A DNA stretch of 64,000 nucleotides. It comes from Limnobacter olei (GTDB lineage Bacteria > Pseudomonadota > Gammaproteobacteria > Burkholderiales > Burkholderiaceae_B). The position numbers were made by a program, and so were the translations under genes. The stretch covers positions 1 through 64,000 of the forward strand of contig NZ_JARFJD010000004.1 in the NCBI RefSeq assembly GCF_029087225.1, written 5' to 3'. Below the pieces are notes generated by a model that was given only the letters and a program-made list of their open reading frames with translations, did not search any database and was not told the origin of the DNA. This document shows, in pieces, positions 16,998 through 26,835 of the stretch. Within the stretch, counting starts at the first letter, position 1. The number at the start of each line of letters is the position of its first letter.

Positions 16998-18025
16998 TGA
17001 ACACACCGTTTGAATCACTAAAACATAAACTGACCCACTCGCAACAAACCTGGCTAATAACCGGGGTTGCTGGATTTATCGGCAGTAATTTGCTGGAAAC
17101 TTTACTTAAACTGAACCAAAAGGTGATTGGGCTAGACAACTTCAGCACTGGTTTTCAACACAACCTGGACGAAGTACAAAGTTTGGTCAGCAACGAACAG
17201 TGGTCTAACTTTCGCTTCATCGAAGGGGATATAAGAAACCTGAATACCTGCCATGAAGCATGCAAAGGCGTGGATTATGTATTGCACCAGGCGGCACTGG
17301 GGTCGGTGCCTAGAAGCATCAACGACCCCATTACCACCAACCAAAGCAATATCGACGGTTTCCTGAACATGCTGGTTGCAGCCAGAGACGCGAATGTCAA
17401 AAATTTTGTATACGCAGCCAGCAGCAGCACCTATGGTGATCACCCTGCCCTACCGAAGGTTGAAGATCGAATTGGCAAGCCACTTTCACCCTATGCGGTT
17501 ACCAAACTGGTGAATGAACTTTACGCCGATGTATTTGCCCGCACGTACAACTTCAAAATAATTGGACTGCGTTATTTCAACGTATTTGGCCCACGTCAAA
17601 ATCCAGATGGTGCATATGCTGCGGTAATTCCAAAATGGACCGCCAGCATGTTGAAAGGCGAGCCGGTTTACATCAATGGTGACGGGGAAACCAGTCGAGA
17701 TTTTTGCTTTATTGCCAATGCAGTGCAGGCCAATTTGCTTGCCGCGTGCGTGGAAAATGAAGAAGCCAGAAATCAGGTGTACAACGTTGCGGTCGGTGAC
17801 AGAACCACCCTTAATGTCCTGTTTAGCACACTGAAGAGTGAGTTGTTACGGCATGGTATAGCCCCCAACACCCAGCCGAATTACCGCGACTTCCGAGTTG
17901 GCGACGTGCGGCATAGCCAGGCAGATGTTAGCAAGGCAAAGAGCTTGCTGGGCTACGAACCCACGCACCGGTTGGCGCAAGGGGTGAAGCTAGCGATGAC
18001 TTGGTATATAAAACATAAACAGTGA
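16997..18025 (+). CDS. tviC: UDP-GlcNAcA/UDP-GlcNAc 4-epimerase (TviC/WbpP type)
   Basis: This SDR epimerase is 342 residues long, with GVAGFIGSN near residues 23-31, the SSS-T-YG segment and SPYAVTK (catalytic Tyr and Lys). The extra N-terminal segment before the Rossmann fold is typical of WbpP/TviC, which prefer N-acetylated substrates. Translation is coupled to tviB through TAATG. The likely product of the pair is UDP-GalNAcA. Confidence 0.92.
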   Translation: MNTPFESLKHKLTHSQQTWLITGVAGFIGSNLLETLLKLNQKVIGLDNFSTGFQHNLDEVQSLVSNEQWSNFRFIEGDIRNLNTCHEACKGVDYVLHQAALGSVPRSINDPITTNQSNIDGFLNMLVAARDANVKNFVYAASSSTYGDHPALPKVEDRIGKPLSPYAVTKLVNELYADVFARTYNFKIIGLRYFNVFGPRQNPDGAYAAVIPKWTASMLKGEPVYINGDGETSRDFCFIANAVQANLLAACVENEEARNQVYNVAVGDRTTLNVLFSTLKSELLRHGIAPNTQPNYRDFRVGDVRHSQADVSKAKSLLGYEPTHRLAQGVKLAMTWYIKHKQ

Positions 18026-18078
18026 AGACAATCCGTCAAGGATCCTTATCGGCTATCGAATGCCCAGAAAAAGTAACT

Positions 18079-18097
18079 GCTTACACAGCGTGTAAGC
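18079..18097 (+). other. Perfect hairpin between tviC and the methyltransferase gene
   Basis: gcttacac-agc-gtgtaagc gives an 8-base stem and 3-base loop in the only sizeable gap (91 bases) inside the plus-strand operon. There is no U-tract after it, so it is not a standard terminator. It may protect mRNA ends, modulate expression, or mark a recombination joint. Confidence 0.45.
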
Positions 18098-18116
18098 GGG
18101 CCACAGGAAATAAACC

Positions 18117-18974
18117 ATGAAAATTCGTGAAAAGTTGAGATCTGTGCGCGACTCGCGCCTTGTACTGCCAGCGCTGGTGTTCGGACTGAAGGGTCTGCGA
18201 CAGTGGGGCATCTTCCGAAGCGAGCGCCTTTTTAGGCACGTTCCCTTTCGAGGGAACATTGAAGTGAGCATACCCGAGGGTGGCGTATTTCGAATGAAGG
18301 CACGGGGCGGGCAGATCGAAAACCGGTTATTTTGGAGTGGTTTTTTGGGCCACGAACCAGGCAGCATGGCAGCGTGGATCGCGCTAAGCAAACACGCCCG
18401 CACAGTATTGGACATCGGTTCAAACTCAGGAATCTTCGCTCTAGCTGCATCTGCCGCAGGTGCGCGCCGAGTGTATGCTTTCGAGCCAGTCAAACGAATT
18501 CACGCACGACTAGATGAAAATATTCGCCTCAGCGGTTTTAACAATGTCGATGCATTACTTTGTGCAGTAGGTGCTTCAGACGGCGAGGCAGAAATTTGCG
18601 ATCCCGGAGGCGATGCCCCGACCAGTGCCAGCCTGTCGCAACGTTTCGCCGACGATCACCTCGGGTCGACTATCACTACGCCTGTTCGGGTAGTAGCAAT
18701 CGATTCGTGGGCACAGGCACAGGGTATTGTTGACATAGATCTAATCAAACTCGACGTCGAAGGCTTTGAGGAGTCTGCCCTATTAGGCATGCGCGAGATT
18801 GTAAAACGCGATCGCCCCACGTTACTGGTGGAAGTGCTTGGCGAATACGAAGATCGCATACGCCAGCTTGTACAGGATCTTTGGGGTACGCAATACGATT
18901 GGCGCCCCATTGACGAGGGCGAAAGTGATCCAAGCCGCAACGTGCTGCTAGTTCCACGCGTACCGAAAGGATGA
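18117..18974 (+). CDS. FkbM family methyltransferase
   Basis: The 285-residue protein has the SAM-binding motif VLDIGSNSGIFAL (about 95-107), YAFEPV, and DLIKLDVEGFEESALLGM, the signature of FkbM-type O-methyltransferases. It probably methylates a sugar hydroxyl of the repeat unit. It is the first of a block whose codon use looks different by eye from tviBC (more CTA, TCG and ATC). Its stop overlaps the next start by ATGA. Confidence 0.88.
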   Translation: MKIREKLRSVRDSRLVLPALVFGLKGLRQWGIFRSERLFRHVPFRGNIEVSIPEGGVFRMKARGGQIENRLFWSGFLGHEPGSMAAWIALSKHARTVLDIGSNSGIFALAASAAGARRVYAFEPVKRIHARLDENIRLSGFNNVDALLCAVGASDGEAEICDPGGDAPTSASLSQRFADDHLGSTITTPVRVVAIDSWAQAQGIVDIDLIKLDVEGFEESALLGMREIVKRDRPTLLVEVLGEYEDRIRQLVQDLWGTQYDWRPIDEGESDPSRNVLLVPRVPKG

Positions 18975-20263
18975 CGCTCGCCAATCGCTTCGGACCCCAT
19001 CTTTCCATCGGGATACAGATATGTGCCTTGGCACTTGGACTGCTTTGTAACCTTGTGTTGGCCAGGCTACTTAGCGCAGACGGCTACGGCGTATATTCCA
19101 TCGTCTACACTTTAGTTAGTATGATTGGCATGCCTCTAGAGGTGGGGCTAGCGATGGTCATGGTACGAGAGATTGCTTCATTGCACGCAGGGCAAGACTG
19201 GGGGCGGATGCGAGGCGCAATTCGCGCTTCCACGTTTATATCTCTTGCCTTCTCGGCTGTATGGCTGAGCAGTTGCGCGATCTTCTTGATATTGGCTGAT
19301 ACAGAAACATCACATTACGCCGCTGCTGCCCTCTGGGCGGCGTTTCTCTTACCGATCGCTGGACTGGCAGCTGTGCGCGGCAGCATCCTGCGCGGACTTG
19401 GCCATCCCTTGTGGGGTCAAGCGATGGGGGCAGTACTCAAACCGGGCTTCTTTCTCCTACTGATGGCGGCGATGGCAATCAAACTCTGGACAGATGGTGC
19501 CGGTGTCAAGTTCTCGCCAAATCTGGCGTTAGCTCTTCATTCCGCAGCGGCTGCAATTGCCCTCGGTATAGGGATGTGGCTAATGGCTCGCCTTATTCCT
19601 GCGGATGTTAAATCGGCGGAACCCACCTACGAGTGGCGGCGATGGTTGGCGAACATTCCTGGCTACAGCCTCATGGCGGCGGCGTTCGCAGCCAATCAAG
19701 CGATTGCCACCCTTGCACTCGCCTTTTTCGACCAACCCCAAGCGGTGGGGGTTTATCGGGTGGCGGAACTGGGCGCTTCGTTGGTTGTGATGCCGCTTGG
19801 TGCGATCGCCATACATTATTCGGCCGACATCGCTCGCCTCATTTCGCAAGGCAATACGACAGAGTTACGTGCCAAACTCAGACACGCAGCCCGGGTTGCA
19901 ATCGCTGCAGCCTGTCCTGTCGCTCTAATTTTTCTTATTTTTGGCAGAGAACTGATTAAGGCTGCTTTTGGCGAATCTTATAGCGGGGCCTCCTTGCCGT
20001 TAGCAATACTAAGCTTAGCGCAAATCGTAAATACGCTTACCGGCCTAGCAGGGATCGTTATGAGTATGGGCGGACACCATCGTGAAGCGCTGGCGGCAGT
20101 ACTAATCGCAATCGGAATACAGTTGGCGTTAACTCTCTGGCTCGTTCCGAGTCATTCAGTAACTGGTGCCGCAATATCGAGTGCCATAGCGACCTTAGTC
20201 TGGTGTCAGATTCTGCGGCTGAGAGTACGAAAACACTATCTTGTTTCGACGTTGCCGATTTAA
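18971..20263 (+). CDS. Wzx-type polysaccharide flippase
   Basis: The 430-residue inner-membrane protein has about 12 hydrophobic segments and no soluble domain, as in the MATE/Wzx (polysaccharide transporter) superfamily. It should flip undecaprenyl-linked repeat units to the periplasm. It overlaps the methyltransferase gene. A second flippase lies at 48582, supporting two separate polysaccharide systems. Confidence 0.88.
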   Translation: MTLANRFGPHLSIGIQICALALGLLCNLVLARLLSADGYGVYSIVYTLVSMIGMPLEVGLAMVMVREIASLHAGQDWGRMRGAIRASTFISLAFSAVWLSSCAIFLILADTETSHYAAAALWAAFLLPIAGLAAVRGSILRGLGHPLWGQAMGAVLKPGFFLLLMAAMAIKLWTDGAGVKFSPNLALALHSAAAAIALGIGMWLMARLIPADVKSAEPTYEWRRWLANIPGYSLMAAAFAANQAIATLALAFFDQPQAVGVYRVAELGASLVVMPLGAIAIHYSADIARLISQGNTTELRAKLRHAARVAIAAACPVALIFLIFGRELIKAAFGESYSGASLPLAILSLAQIVNTLTGLAGIVMSMGGHHREALAAVLIAIGIQLALTLWLVPSHSVTGAAISSAIATLVWCQILRLRVRKHYLVSTLPI

Positions 20264-20336
20264 CACCAACAATTTCCTTGCATCAGAGTGAAATCCTGAA
20301 CACCGATCAAGCTGACGGACCACAAGAGTGAACAGT

Positions 20337-21461
20337 ATGAACCGAACTCGTATCGCAATCTTGATGCCAAATTTGGACGGCGGGGGGGCCGAGCGTGTGG
20401 CCGTTCATCTCGCCAACGGTCTAGACAAGCGAGGCCACATTGTAGAAATGGTGCTAATGCAGGCTAAAGGCGTTTTTCTAGCCGACCTAGCTCCGTCCAT
20501 TCGTGTGGTCGATCTTAATACGCCGAGAGTTCGTGCGGCCATCTATCCTTTGGTGCGTTATATGCGGGATGCCAGACCTCAGGCACTTCTGGCTAATATG
20601 TGGCCTATTACACTAAACGCTTTATTGGCGAAATCGATTGCGCGTGTACCTACTCGCATAGTGGTTGCCGAGCACTGCACCTGGTCCCGCTCCGAGCTGA
20701 TGGAGTGGTCCACAGTGAGCTGGCAGGTGCGCACTTCCATGCGACTGTTTTATCCACGAGCCGATGGTATCGTTGCCGTCTCGAGAGGCGCAGCGGACGA
20801 TCTAGCCAGCTTTGCTCGGTTGAATCGTAAGGCCATAAAGGTCATTTACAACCCAGTGATCGATCCAAATCTAGGGGCTGCGCCAACGAACGAACACGTC
20901 CCATCCGCCTGGTGGCATGGTACTCACAAGCGTTTACTTGCTGTAGGCGCCCTCAAGCAGATCAAGGACTATGAAACTTTACTTGACGCCTTTGCACAGT
21001 TACGGACGCGCATCGATGCACGTTTGCTAATTTTGGGAGAAGGGCAGGAACGTGCTTCCCTAGAGGCACAGGTTCAACGTCTTGGCTTGCAGGGCCAGGT
21101 TTTACTACCCGGATTCGTCAAAAATCTCGAGGTCTATTACCAACACGCCAATCTGTTTCTGCTTTCCTCCAATTCGGAGGGTTTCGGGAATGTGATTGTC
21201 GAGGCACTAGCAGCAGGTACCCCAGTTGTCAGCACCGACTGCCCATCAGGTCCGCGCGAGATTCTAGCTGATGGCCGTTTCGGTCAGCTGGTACCTGTGG
21301 GCAATGCCGCCGCGCTAGCGGAAGCCATGGAGCAGTCGCTGATGAGTGATCATGATCACGAAGCGCTCAAGGTACGGGCGCAAGACTTTTCAATCGACAG
21401 GGCGGTGGATCAGTATGAAGCGCTGCTTTTTCCTACAGATACCCGAAAGCTGACAGCGTGA
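20337..21461 (+). CDS. Glycosyltransferase, GT4 family
   Basis: The protein of about 374 residues is a GT-B enzyme. It has the N-terminal GGGAERVAVHLANGL motif and the C-terminal donor-site motif SNSEGFGNVIVEALAAGTPVVSTDCPSGPREIL (EX7E). The ATG at 20337 is used because AAGAG stands at proper distance; an in-frame GTG three codons upstream is the alternative. It overlaps the next gene by GTGA. The sugar specificity is unknown. Confidence 0.9.
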   Translation: MNRTRIAILMPNLDGGGAERVAVHLANGLDKRGHIVEMVLMQAKGVFLADLAPSIRVVDLNTPRVRAAIYPLVRYMRDARPQALLANMWPITLNALLAKSIARVPTRIVVAEHCTWSRSELMEWSTVSWQVRTSMRLFYPRADGIVAVSRGAADDLASFARLNRKAIKVIYNPVIDPNLGAAPTNEHVPSAWWHGTHKRLLAVGALKQIKDYETLLDAFAQLRTRIDARLLILGEGQERASLEAQVQRLGLQGQVLLPGFVKNLEVYYQHANLFLLSSNSEGFGNVIVEALAAGTPVVSTDCPSGPREILADGRFGQLVPVGNAAALAEAMEQSLMSDHDHEALKVRAQDFSIDRAVDQYEALLFPTDTRKLTA

Positions 21462-22657
21462 AGCATAGTGTTCTTTATATCTCGTACGACGGCATGCTAG
21501 AGCCGCTGGGACAGTCGCAAGTGCTGGCATATCTAGTGCGATTGGCGGAACATCGTCCCATTCATCTAATCAGCTTCGAAAAAGCTGAAGATTGGAAAAA
21601 CCTCAGGCAACGATCGCAGATTCAACAGGATATTGCCAAGGCAGGAATCCATTGGCACCCGCTGCGCTACCACAAGCGCCCAAGCAGCATAGCCACTGCT
21701 TGGGATATTTTGCAGGGGTGCGTGGTAGGCGTTTGGGTGGCTTTGCGCTACAGGTGCAGAATTGTGCATGCACGTTCTTATGTGGCTTCGGTAATGGCAC
21801 TGGCTGTAAAACGATTAACGGGTGCCAAGTTTATTTTCGATATGCGCGGCTTCTGGGCCGACGAACGGGTCGACGGTGGCATTTGGCCCGCAAACAGCAA
21901 AATGTACCGAATTTCAAAATGGTTTGAGCGTCAGTTTTTGCTGCACGCAAACCATGTTGTATCGCTGACTCATGCGGCGGTCAGGGTTATGAAACAATTT
22001 CCTTACCTGAAAGAAACCGCCACCTCATTTTCAGTCATACCCACTTGTGCAGACCTTGCCAAGTTCACCCCTGCCCTGAGCACTGCAAGCGAAAGGCCAT
22101 TCACGTTGGGCTATGTGGGTAGTGCTGGTACTTGGTATCTGTTCGGCGAGGTGTGCCAAGCCATGGTTGCCTTGTTAAAAATCAATCCACAATCGCAATT
22201 TTTGCTCGTTAACAAAGGCGAGCATGAATTCATTCGTGATGAATTGGCTAACGCTGGAATTCCTGCAGAAAATTTTTCGATCATTACTGCCAATCACACT
22301 GAAGTGCCCCTCCTGATCAATCAGATGGACGCGGGGATATTTTTCATCAAGCCCGCCTATTCGAAACAGGCATCTGCACCCACAAAGTTGGCTGAGTTTC
22401 TGGGTTGTGGCGTACCTTGTTTGAGCAACTCTGGTGTTGGAGACATGGCAGAAGTTCTCGAATCAGAAGGTGTTGGCATTTCAATAAGCAACTTTCAGGA
22501 AGACACCCTTGAAAACGCACTCGCCAAACTCATTCAATTGGCAGCTGATCCCCATACAGAATCGCTTTGTGTAAGCGCAGCGCACAAACACTTTTCGCTT
22601 GATGAAGGTGTTCAGCGCTATTCCCAGATCTACAGTCAACTAGACAAACAGGCATGA
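21458..22657 (+). CDS. Glycosyltransferase, GT4-like
   Basis: The 399-residue cytoplasmic GT-B protein starts VLYISYDGMLEPLGQSQVLAYL, a motif seen in many exopolysaccharide GT4 enzymes. The C-terminal donor region (SAPTKLAEFLGCGVPCLSNSGVGDM) replaces the classical EX7E with KLAEFLGCG. It starts at GTG overlapping the previous stop and overlaps the next gene by ATGA. Confidence 0.88.
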   Translation: MKHSVLYISYDGMLEPLGQSQVLAYLVRLAEHRPIHLISFEKAEDWKNLRQRSQIQQDIAKAGIHWHPLRYHKRPSSIATAWDILQGCVVGVWVALRYRCRIVHARSYVASVMALAVKRLTGAKFIFDMRGFWADERVDGGIWPANSKMYRISKWFERQFLLHANHVVSLTHAAVRVMKQFPYLKETATSFSVIPTCADLAKFTPALSTASERPFTLGYVGSAGTWYLFGEVCQAMVALLKINPQSQFLLVNKGEHEFIRDELANAGIPAENFSIITANHTEVPLLINQMDAGIFFIKPAYSKQASAPTKLAEFLGCGVPCLSNSGVGDMAEVLESEGVGISISNFQEDTLENALAKLIQLAADPHTESLCVSAAHKHFSLDEGVQRYSQIYSQLDKQA

Positions 22658-23724
22658 AAGTAATTGCGCTGACTCGTTACGACAGGCTTGGTGCAAGCAG
22701 CCGAATGCGGTTCATACAGTACTTTCAAACCCTTGATCAAATGGGTGTAGAGGTATGTATGCACCCTCTGTTCTCAGATGATTATGTTCGAAGCCTTCAG
22801 GCTGGTAAGCGTAATAAATGGGCAGTCGCGTTGGCCTACCTTAAGCGTATTGCGTTACTTCTACGACTACCTTCAGACAGCTTCTTCTGGGTAGAAAAGG
22901 ACGCGCTACCATGGCTACCGGCTTGGCTTGAAATGCTTTTATTACGTCGTAGCCATGCATATGTACTAGATTACGATGACGCTGTTTTTCATACCTACGA
23001 TCAACACAAAAGCCAAGTAGTACAAAGGCTGTTGGGTAAGAAACATGCTGCCTTAATGCGACAAGCAACTTTGGTCATAGCCGGCAACAACTATATTGCG
23101 AACTATGCAAAAGCTCAAGGAGCCAAATGGGTTGAAGTATTACCCACGGTGATTGATCTTGCTCGCTACTGCGCACCGCCTTCGAAAATGGATATTACAA
23201 AGGCATCCACACCACCTGTCGTTGGCTGGATTGGCCAACGTGCCACTGCACATTTTATGTTAACCATCGAGACGGTCATCAAAAAACTTGCCAAGGGAGG
23301 AAATGCAAGCTTTCACGCAGTGGGTATAATTCCTGGCGAACTGGGCCTGCCAATGAAAGCAATCAAATGGTCTGAAGAAAGTGAAGTCGATTCAATTGCT
23401 CAATTTGACATAGGTATCATGCCGCTGGAAGATGGCCCCTTCGAGCGTGGCAAGTGCGGATACAAACTTATCCAGTACATGGCCTGTGGCATTCCGGTAA
23501 TTGCTTCGCCCGTGGGTGTGAACACCGATATCGTTGAGCACGGCGTGAATGGCTATCTCGCAAGTACCGAGGCAGAATGGGAAGCTGCATTGTTGAAGCT
23601 TGCGTCAAGCCAGGCTCTGCGTCAACAAATGGGACAAGCAGGGCGTCGAAAAGTTGAACAACAATTTTGCCTGCAAATCACCACCCCTCGACTTGCCAAG
23701 TTGCTTTATCTAGCGGCCAAATAA
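22654..23724 (+). CDS. Glycosyltransferase, GT4-like
   Basis: The 356-residue protein begins MKVIALTRYDRLGASSRMRFIQY and has the donor-site segment MPLEDGPFERGKCGYKLIQYMACGIPVIASPVGVN. This subfamily is common in exosortase-type and EPS loci. The start is ATG, coupled to the gene before. Acceptor and donor cannot be told from sequence. Confidence 0.88.
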   Translation: MKVIALTRYDRLGASSRMRFIQYFQTLDQMGVEVCMHPLFSDDYVRSLQAGKRNKWAVALAYLKRIALLLRLPSDSFFWVEKDALPWLPAWLEMLLLRRSHAYVLDYDDAVFHTYDQHKSQVVQRLLGKKHAALMRQATLVIAGNNYIANYAKAQGAKWVEVLPTVIDLARYCAPPSKMDITKASTPPVVGWIGQRATAHFMLTIETVIKKLAKGGNASFHAVGIIPGELGLPMKAIKWSEESEVDSIAQFDIGIMPLEDGPFERGKCGYKLIQYMACGIPVIASPVGVNTDIVEHGVNGYLASTEAEWEAALLKLASSQALRQQMGQAGRRKVEQQFCLQITTPRLAKLLYLAAK

Positions 23725-23755
23725 TTCAAACGAATAAAACAAGGATAAATAAAAA

Positions 23756-25765
23756 ATGTGCGGATTGGCTGGTGCCTGGGATGTTCAATCTAACTTTGGC
23801 TTGGGTGCTCATGTCACAGAAATGGCGAATGCTATAACTCATCGTGGGCCCGATGACTCTGGGGTGTACGAAGACTTTGCCAACGGTTTTGCCATGGCAC
23901 ATCGCAGGTTGTCGATTATTGAACTGTCCGCTGCGGGGCATCAACCGATGGTCTCTAACAGTGGCAATCTGGTGATTGTTTTTAATGGCGAAATTTATAA
24001 TCACTTGGATATTCGTGGTGAATTAAACGCCGCTGGTGCGGCGCCCATATGGCGCGGGCATTCTGACACAGAAACATTGCTAGCCGCTTTTGAATTCTGG
24101 GGTATCGAACCTTCGTTGCAACGTTGCGTGGGCATGTTTGCAATTGCGATTTGGGACAAATCAAAACATGAATTGACAATTGCCCGGGATCGATTCGGCG
24201 AAAAACCGTTGTACTACGGTTGGGTTAATTCTGGAAACCAGAAGACATTCGTTTTCGGGTCAGAACTTAAAGCCATTCGAGCTTTCCCGGGGTTTGCAGG
24301 AAAGGTGTGTCGCGAAGCACTGAATGCCTATCTTCGGTTCATGTATGTGCCCGCACCGCGCAGCATTTATCAAGGAATTTACAAATTAGAGGCAGGGTGT
24401 TTATTAACCATTAAAAACGACCCGCCCTCTTCCCCCCCTAGCGCGTTGATGCAACCCGGTGAATCCCATGGAAGCTTGCATTTACGCCGCTGGTGGTCTC
24501 TTGCTGAAACAGTGGAACGGGCCAGCAAAAACCCAATCACAAATGAAGAAGAAGCACTGACTCAGCTGCGCTCATCGTTAAGTGAGTCTGTTCGAATTCA
24601 ATCACTGGCCGATGTACCTTTGGGCGCTTTTTTATCGGGTGGAATTGATTCATCCACTATCGTTGCACTGATGCAATCGCAAGCCAGTAGAGCAGTTAAA
24701 ACTTTTACAATAGGTTTTGATGAAGCAAACTTTGATGAATCACCACATGCTTTGGCAGTAGCCAAACATTTGGGTACTGAACACCATGAAATGCGAGTAT
24801 CTGCCAAAATGGTTCAAGATGTAATTCCAATGATTCCTTGGATGTACGATGAACCGTTCGCCGACTCCTCACAAGTGCCCACACACTTGGTCTGCAAAGC
24901 CGCAAAGCAACATGTCACGGTTGCATTAAGCGGCGATGCAGGGGATGAACTATTCGGTGGTTACAACCGATATTTTTGGGGCCCCAAGATATGGAACCGC
25001 TTGTCTTGGCTGCCAATGCCGATTCGGCAGTCACTGGGTAAAATATTGCAATCAATTCCTGTTTCAACCTGGGACAGAATAACTGCACCGCTGGCAAGAA
25101 GTACAACAGGAGTAAACCGGTTAGGCGATAAATTTCACAAATTGGGGCGACGCCTTCAAAATGTTCGCAACATGGACGATCTTTATTTAAGCCTTGTTAC
25201 AGAATGGCAAAATGCCGATTCGTTGGTACTTGGGTTGGAAAAAAACTCGCCCTTTTTACCAACAAACCTACAACAACACAATTTGCCTTCTTCAGGCGCA
25301 AGCGCGGATCAACTGCGGATGATGTACCGTGACAGCATGACCTATTTAACCGACGACATTTTGTGCAAAGTGGACAGGGCGGCAATGGCAACCAGTTTGG
25401 AAACACGAGTGCCCTTTCTGGATCACCGGGTGGTGGAACTTGCATGGCAGTTGCCCCTCAACATGAAAATTCGCGGCACGGAAGGCAAGTGGGCATTGCG
25501 GCAAATTCTTTATCAACATGTGCCAAGGGAACTGATTGAAAGGCCCAAAGCTGGCTTCGCCATTCCGATTGGTCAGTGGTTACGTGGCCCGCTACGTGCT
25601 TGGGCTGAGAATTTGCTAAACCCCCAAAAAATGAAAGACCAAGGATTTCTGAATGCCGAGCCCATAACAATTGCTTGGCGTGAACACCAAGCTGGGTATG
25701 ACCGCACACCGCAACTATGGGCAATATTGATGTGGCAGGCTTGGCTGGAGGCCAACCCTTGCTGA
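23756..25765 (+). CDS. asnB: Asparagine synthase-type glutamine amidotransferase
   Basis: The 669-residue protein has the N-terminal nucleophile Cys2 (MCGLAG), the glutaminase segment HRGPDDSG, and the synthetase ATP-binding loop SGGIDSS at 294-300. In polysaccharide loci such enzymes can amidate uronic acids rather than aspartate (WbpS in Pseudomonas). Next to tviBC, the likely substrate is GalNAcA, giving an amide. A role as housekeeping asparagine synthetase cannot be excluded. Confidence 0.88.
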   Translation: MCGLAGAWDVQSNFGLGAHVTEMANAITHRGPDDSGVYEDFANGFAMAHRRLSIIELSAAGHQPMVSNSGNLVIVFNGEIYNHLDIRGELNAAGAAPIWRGHSDTETLLAAFEFWGIEPSLQRCVGMFAIAIWDKSKHELTIARDRFGEKPLYYGWVNSGNQKTFVFGSELKAIRAFPGFAGKVCREALNAYLRFMYVPAPRSIYQGIYKLEAGCLLTIKNDPPSSPPSALMQPGESHGSLHLRRWWSLAETVERASKNPITNEEEALTQLRSSLSESVRIQSLADVPLGAFLSGGIDSSTIVALMQSQASRAVKTFTIGFDEANFDESPHALAVAKHLGTEHHEMRVSAKMVQDVIPMIPWMYDEPFADSSQVPTHLVCKAAKQHVTVALSGDAGDELFGGYNRYFWGPKIWNRLSWLPMPIRQSLGKILQSIPVSTWDRITAPLARSTTGVNRLGDKFHKLGRRLQNVRNMDDLYLSLVTEWQNADSLVLGLEKNSPFLPTNLQQHNLPSSGASADQLRMMYRDSMTYLTDDILCKVDRAAMATSLETRVPFLDHRVVELAWQLPLNMKIRGTEGKWALRQILYQHVPRELIERPKAGFAIPIGQWLRGPLRAWAENLLNPQKMKDQGFLNAEPITIAWREHQAGYDRTPQLWAILMWQAWLEANPC

Positions 25766-26835
25766 CCTACTGGTTACTGTTCGCGTTGATTGCATGGATG
25801 GCAATAAGCCACATGCGGCCCCATCTTGCAATTCATTCTTATCGGGACGAGCCGTGGAATGTGGCTTGGGTAAATCTTTTCCTGATACTGGCTTTACTGA
25901 TCGGCCTGCGGCACGAGGTGGGTGGCGACTGGGAAACCTATCTTGAGCACATCGAATATATCCAAGGGGAACCTCTCGACCAGTTTTGGCTGCACGGGGA
26001 CCCTGCTTATGTGCTCCTTAATTGGGTGGGTGCCAATGTTTTTGGTGGGGTGTACTTCGTTAATTTTGTTTGCGCTTTACTCTTTTCCTGGGGGCTGATT
26101 ACCTTTTGTCGCGCCCAGCCGCGACCCTGGCTGGTACTGGCGGTAGCTGTGCCCTACCTAATCACAGTGGTGGCCATGGGGTATACGCGCCAAGGGGTGG
26201 CCATTGGACTGGCCATGTTAGCCATGGTGGCTTTGAATGAGCGCAAATTTCGTGGGTTTTTAATCTGGATAACTTTTGCGGCTTTGTTCCATAAGTCTGC
26301 GGTTATTTTAATGCCATTGGCCATTTTCTCGGGTGCAAAACATCGGTGGCTCGTGATTCTGGGCGCCGGCATTACTGGTGCCTTGTTATTCACCCTACTG
26401 CTGCAAGAGGCCTTAGATGGACTTGTGAGCGGCTATATCGTAGATGAATACCAATCAAGCGGAGCAGGCATACGCATAGCAATGAACGTGTTGCCTGCAG
26501 TTGTTTTTCTGTGCTTTCGAAAGCGCTTCAAACTGCCCGAACATCAAGAAAGCTTCTGGACGTGGATGGCCGTCGGGGCGCTGATTTTTGTTGTGCTTCT
26601 GGCAGTATCCCCTTCGTCTACTGCAGTGGATCGAGTTGCATTGTATTGGATTCCACTACAGCTATTTGTGTGGGGTAGGCTTCCCGATGCCTTGGGGCTA
26701 CCAGGCCGCCGTAACCCCATCTGGGTAATTTTGGTTGTTGCATACAGCGCCTTGGTGTTGTTGGTGTGGCTATTCTTCGCTGGCCATTCATTTCTATGGT
26801 TGCCTTATAAACACTATTTTCTGCAACTACTATGA
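25759..26835 (+). CDS. EpsG-family polysaccharide polymerase (Wzy role)
   Basis: This inner-membrane protein of about 358 residues has about ten hydrophobic segments, with the family-typical GLRHEVGGDWETYLEH and GYTRQGVAIGLAML. EpsG proteins act as Wzy-like polymerases in EPS loci. I place the start at TTG 25759, which has a strong GGAGG ribosome-binding site 7 bases upstream and reads straight into the first membrane segment. An upstream ATG at 25717 would overlap asnB by 49 bases. The 3' end overlaps the next ATG. Confidence 0.85.
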   Translation: MLTYWLLFALIAWMAISHMRPHLAIHSYRDEPWNVAWVNLFLILALLIGLRHEVGGDWETYLEHIEYIQGEPLDQFWLHGDPAYVLLNWVGANVFGGVYFVNFVCALLFSWGLITFCRAQPRPWLVLAVAVPYLITVVAMGYTRQGVAIGLAMLAMVALNERKFRGFLIWITFAALFHKSAVILMPLAIFSGAKHRWLVILGAGITGALLFTLLLQEALDGLVSGYIVDEYQSSGAGIRIAMNVLPAVVFLCFRKRFKLPEHQESFWTWMAVGALIFVVLLAVSPSSTAVDRVALYWIPLQLFVWGRLPDALGLPGRRNPIWVILVVAYSALVLLVWLFFAGHSFLWLPYKHYFLQLL

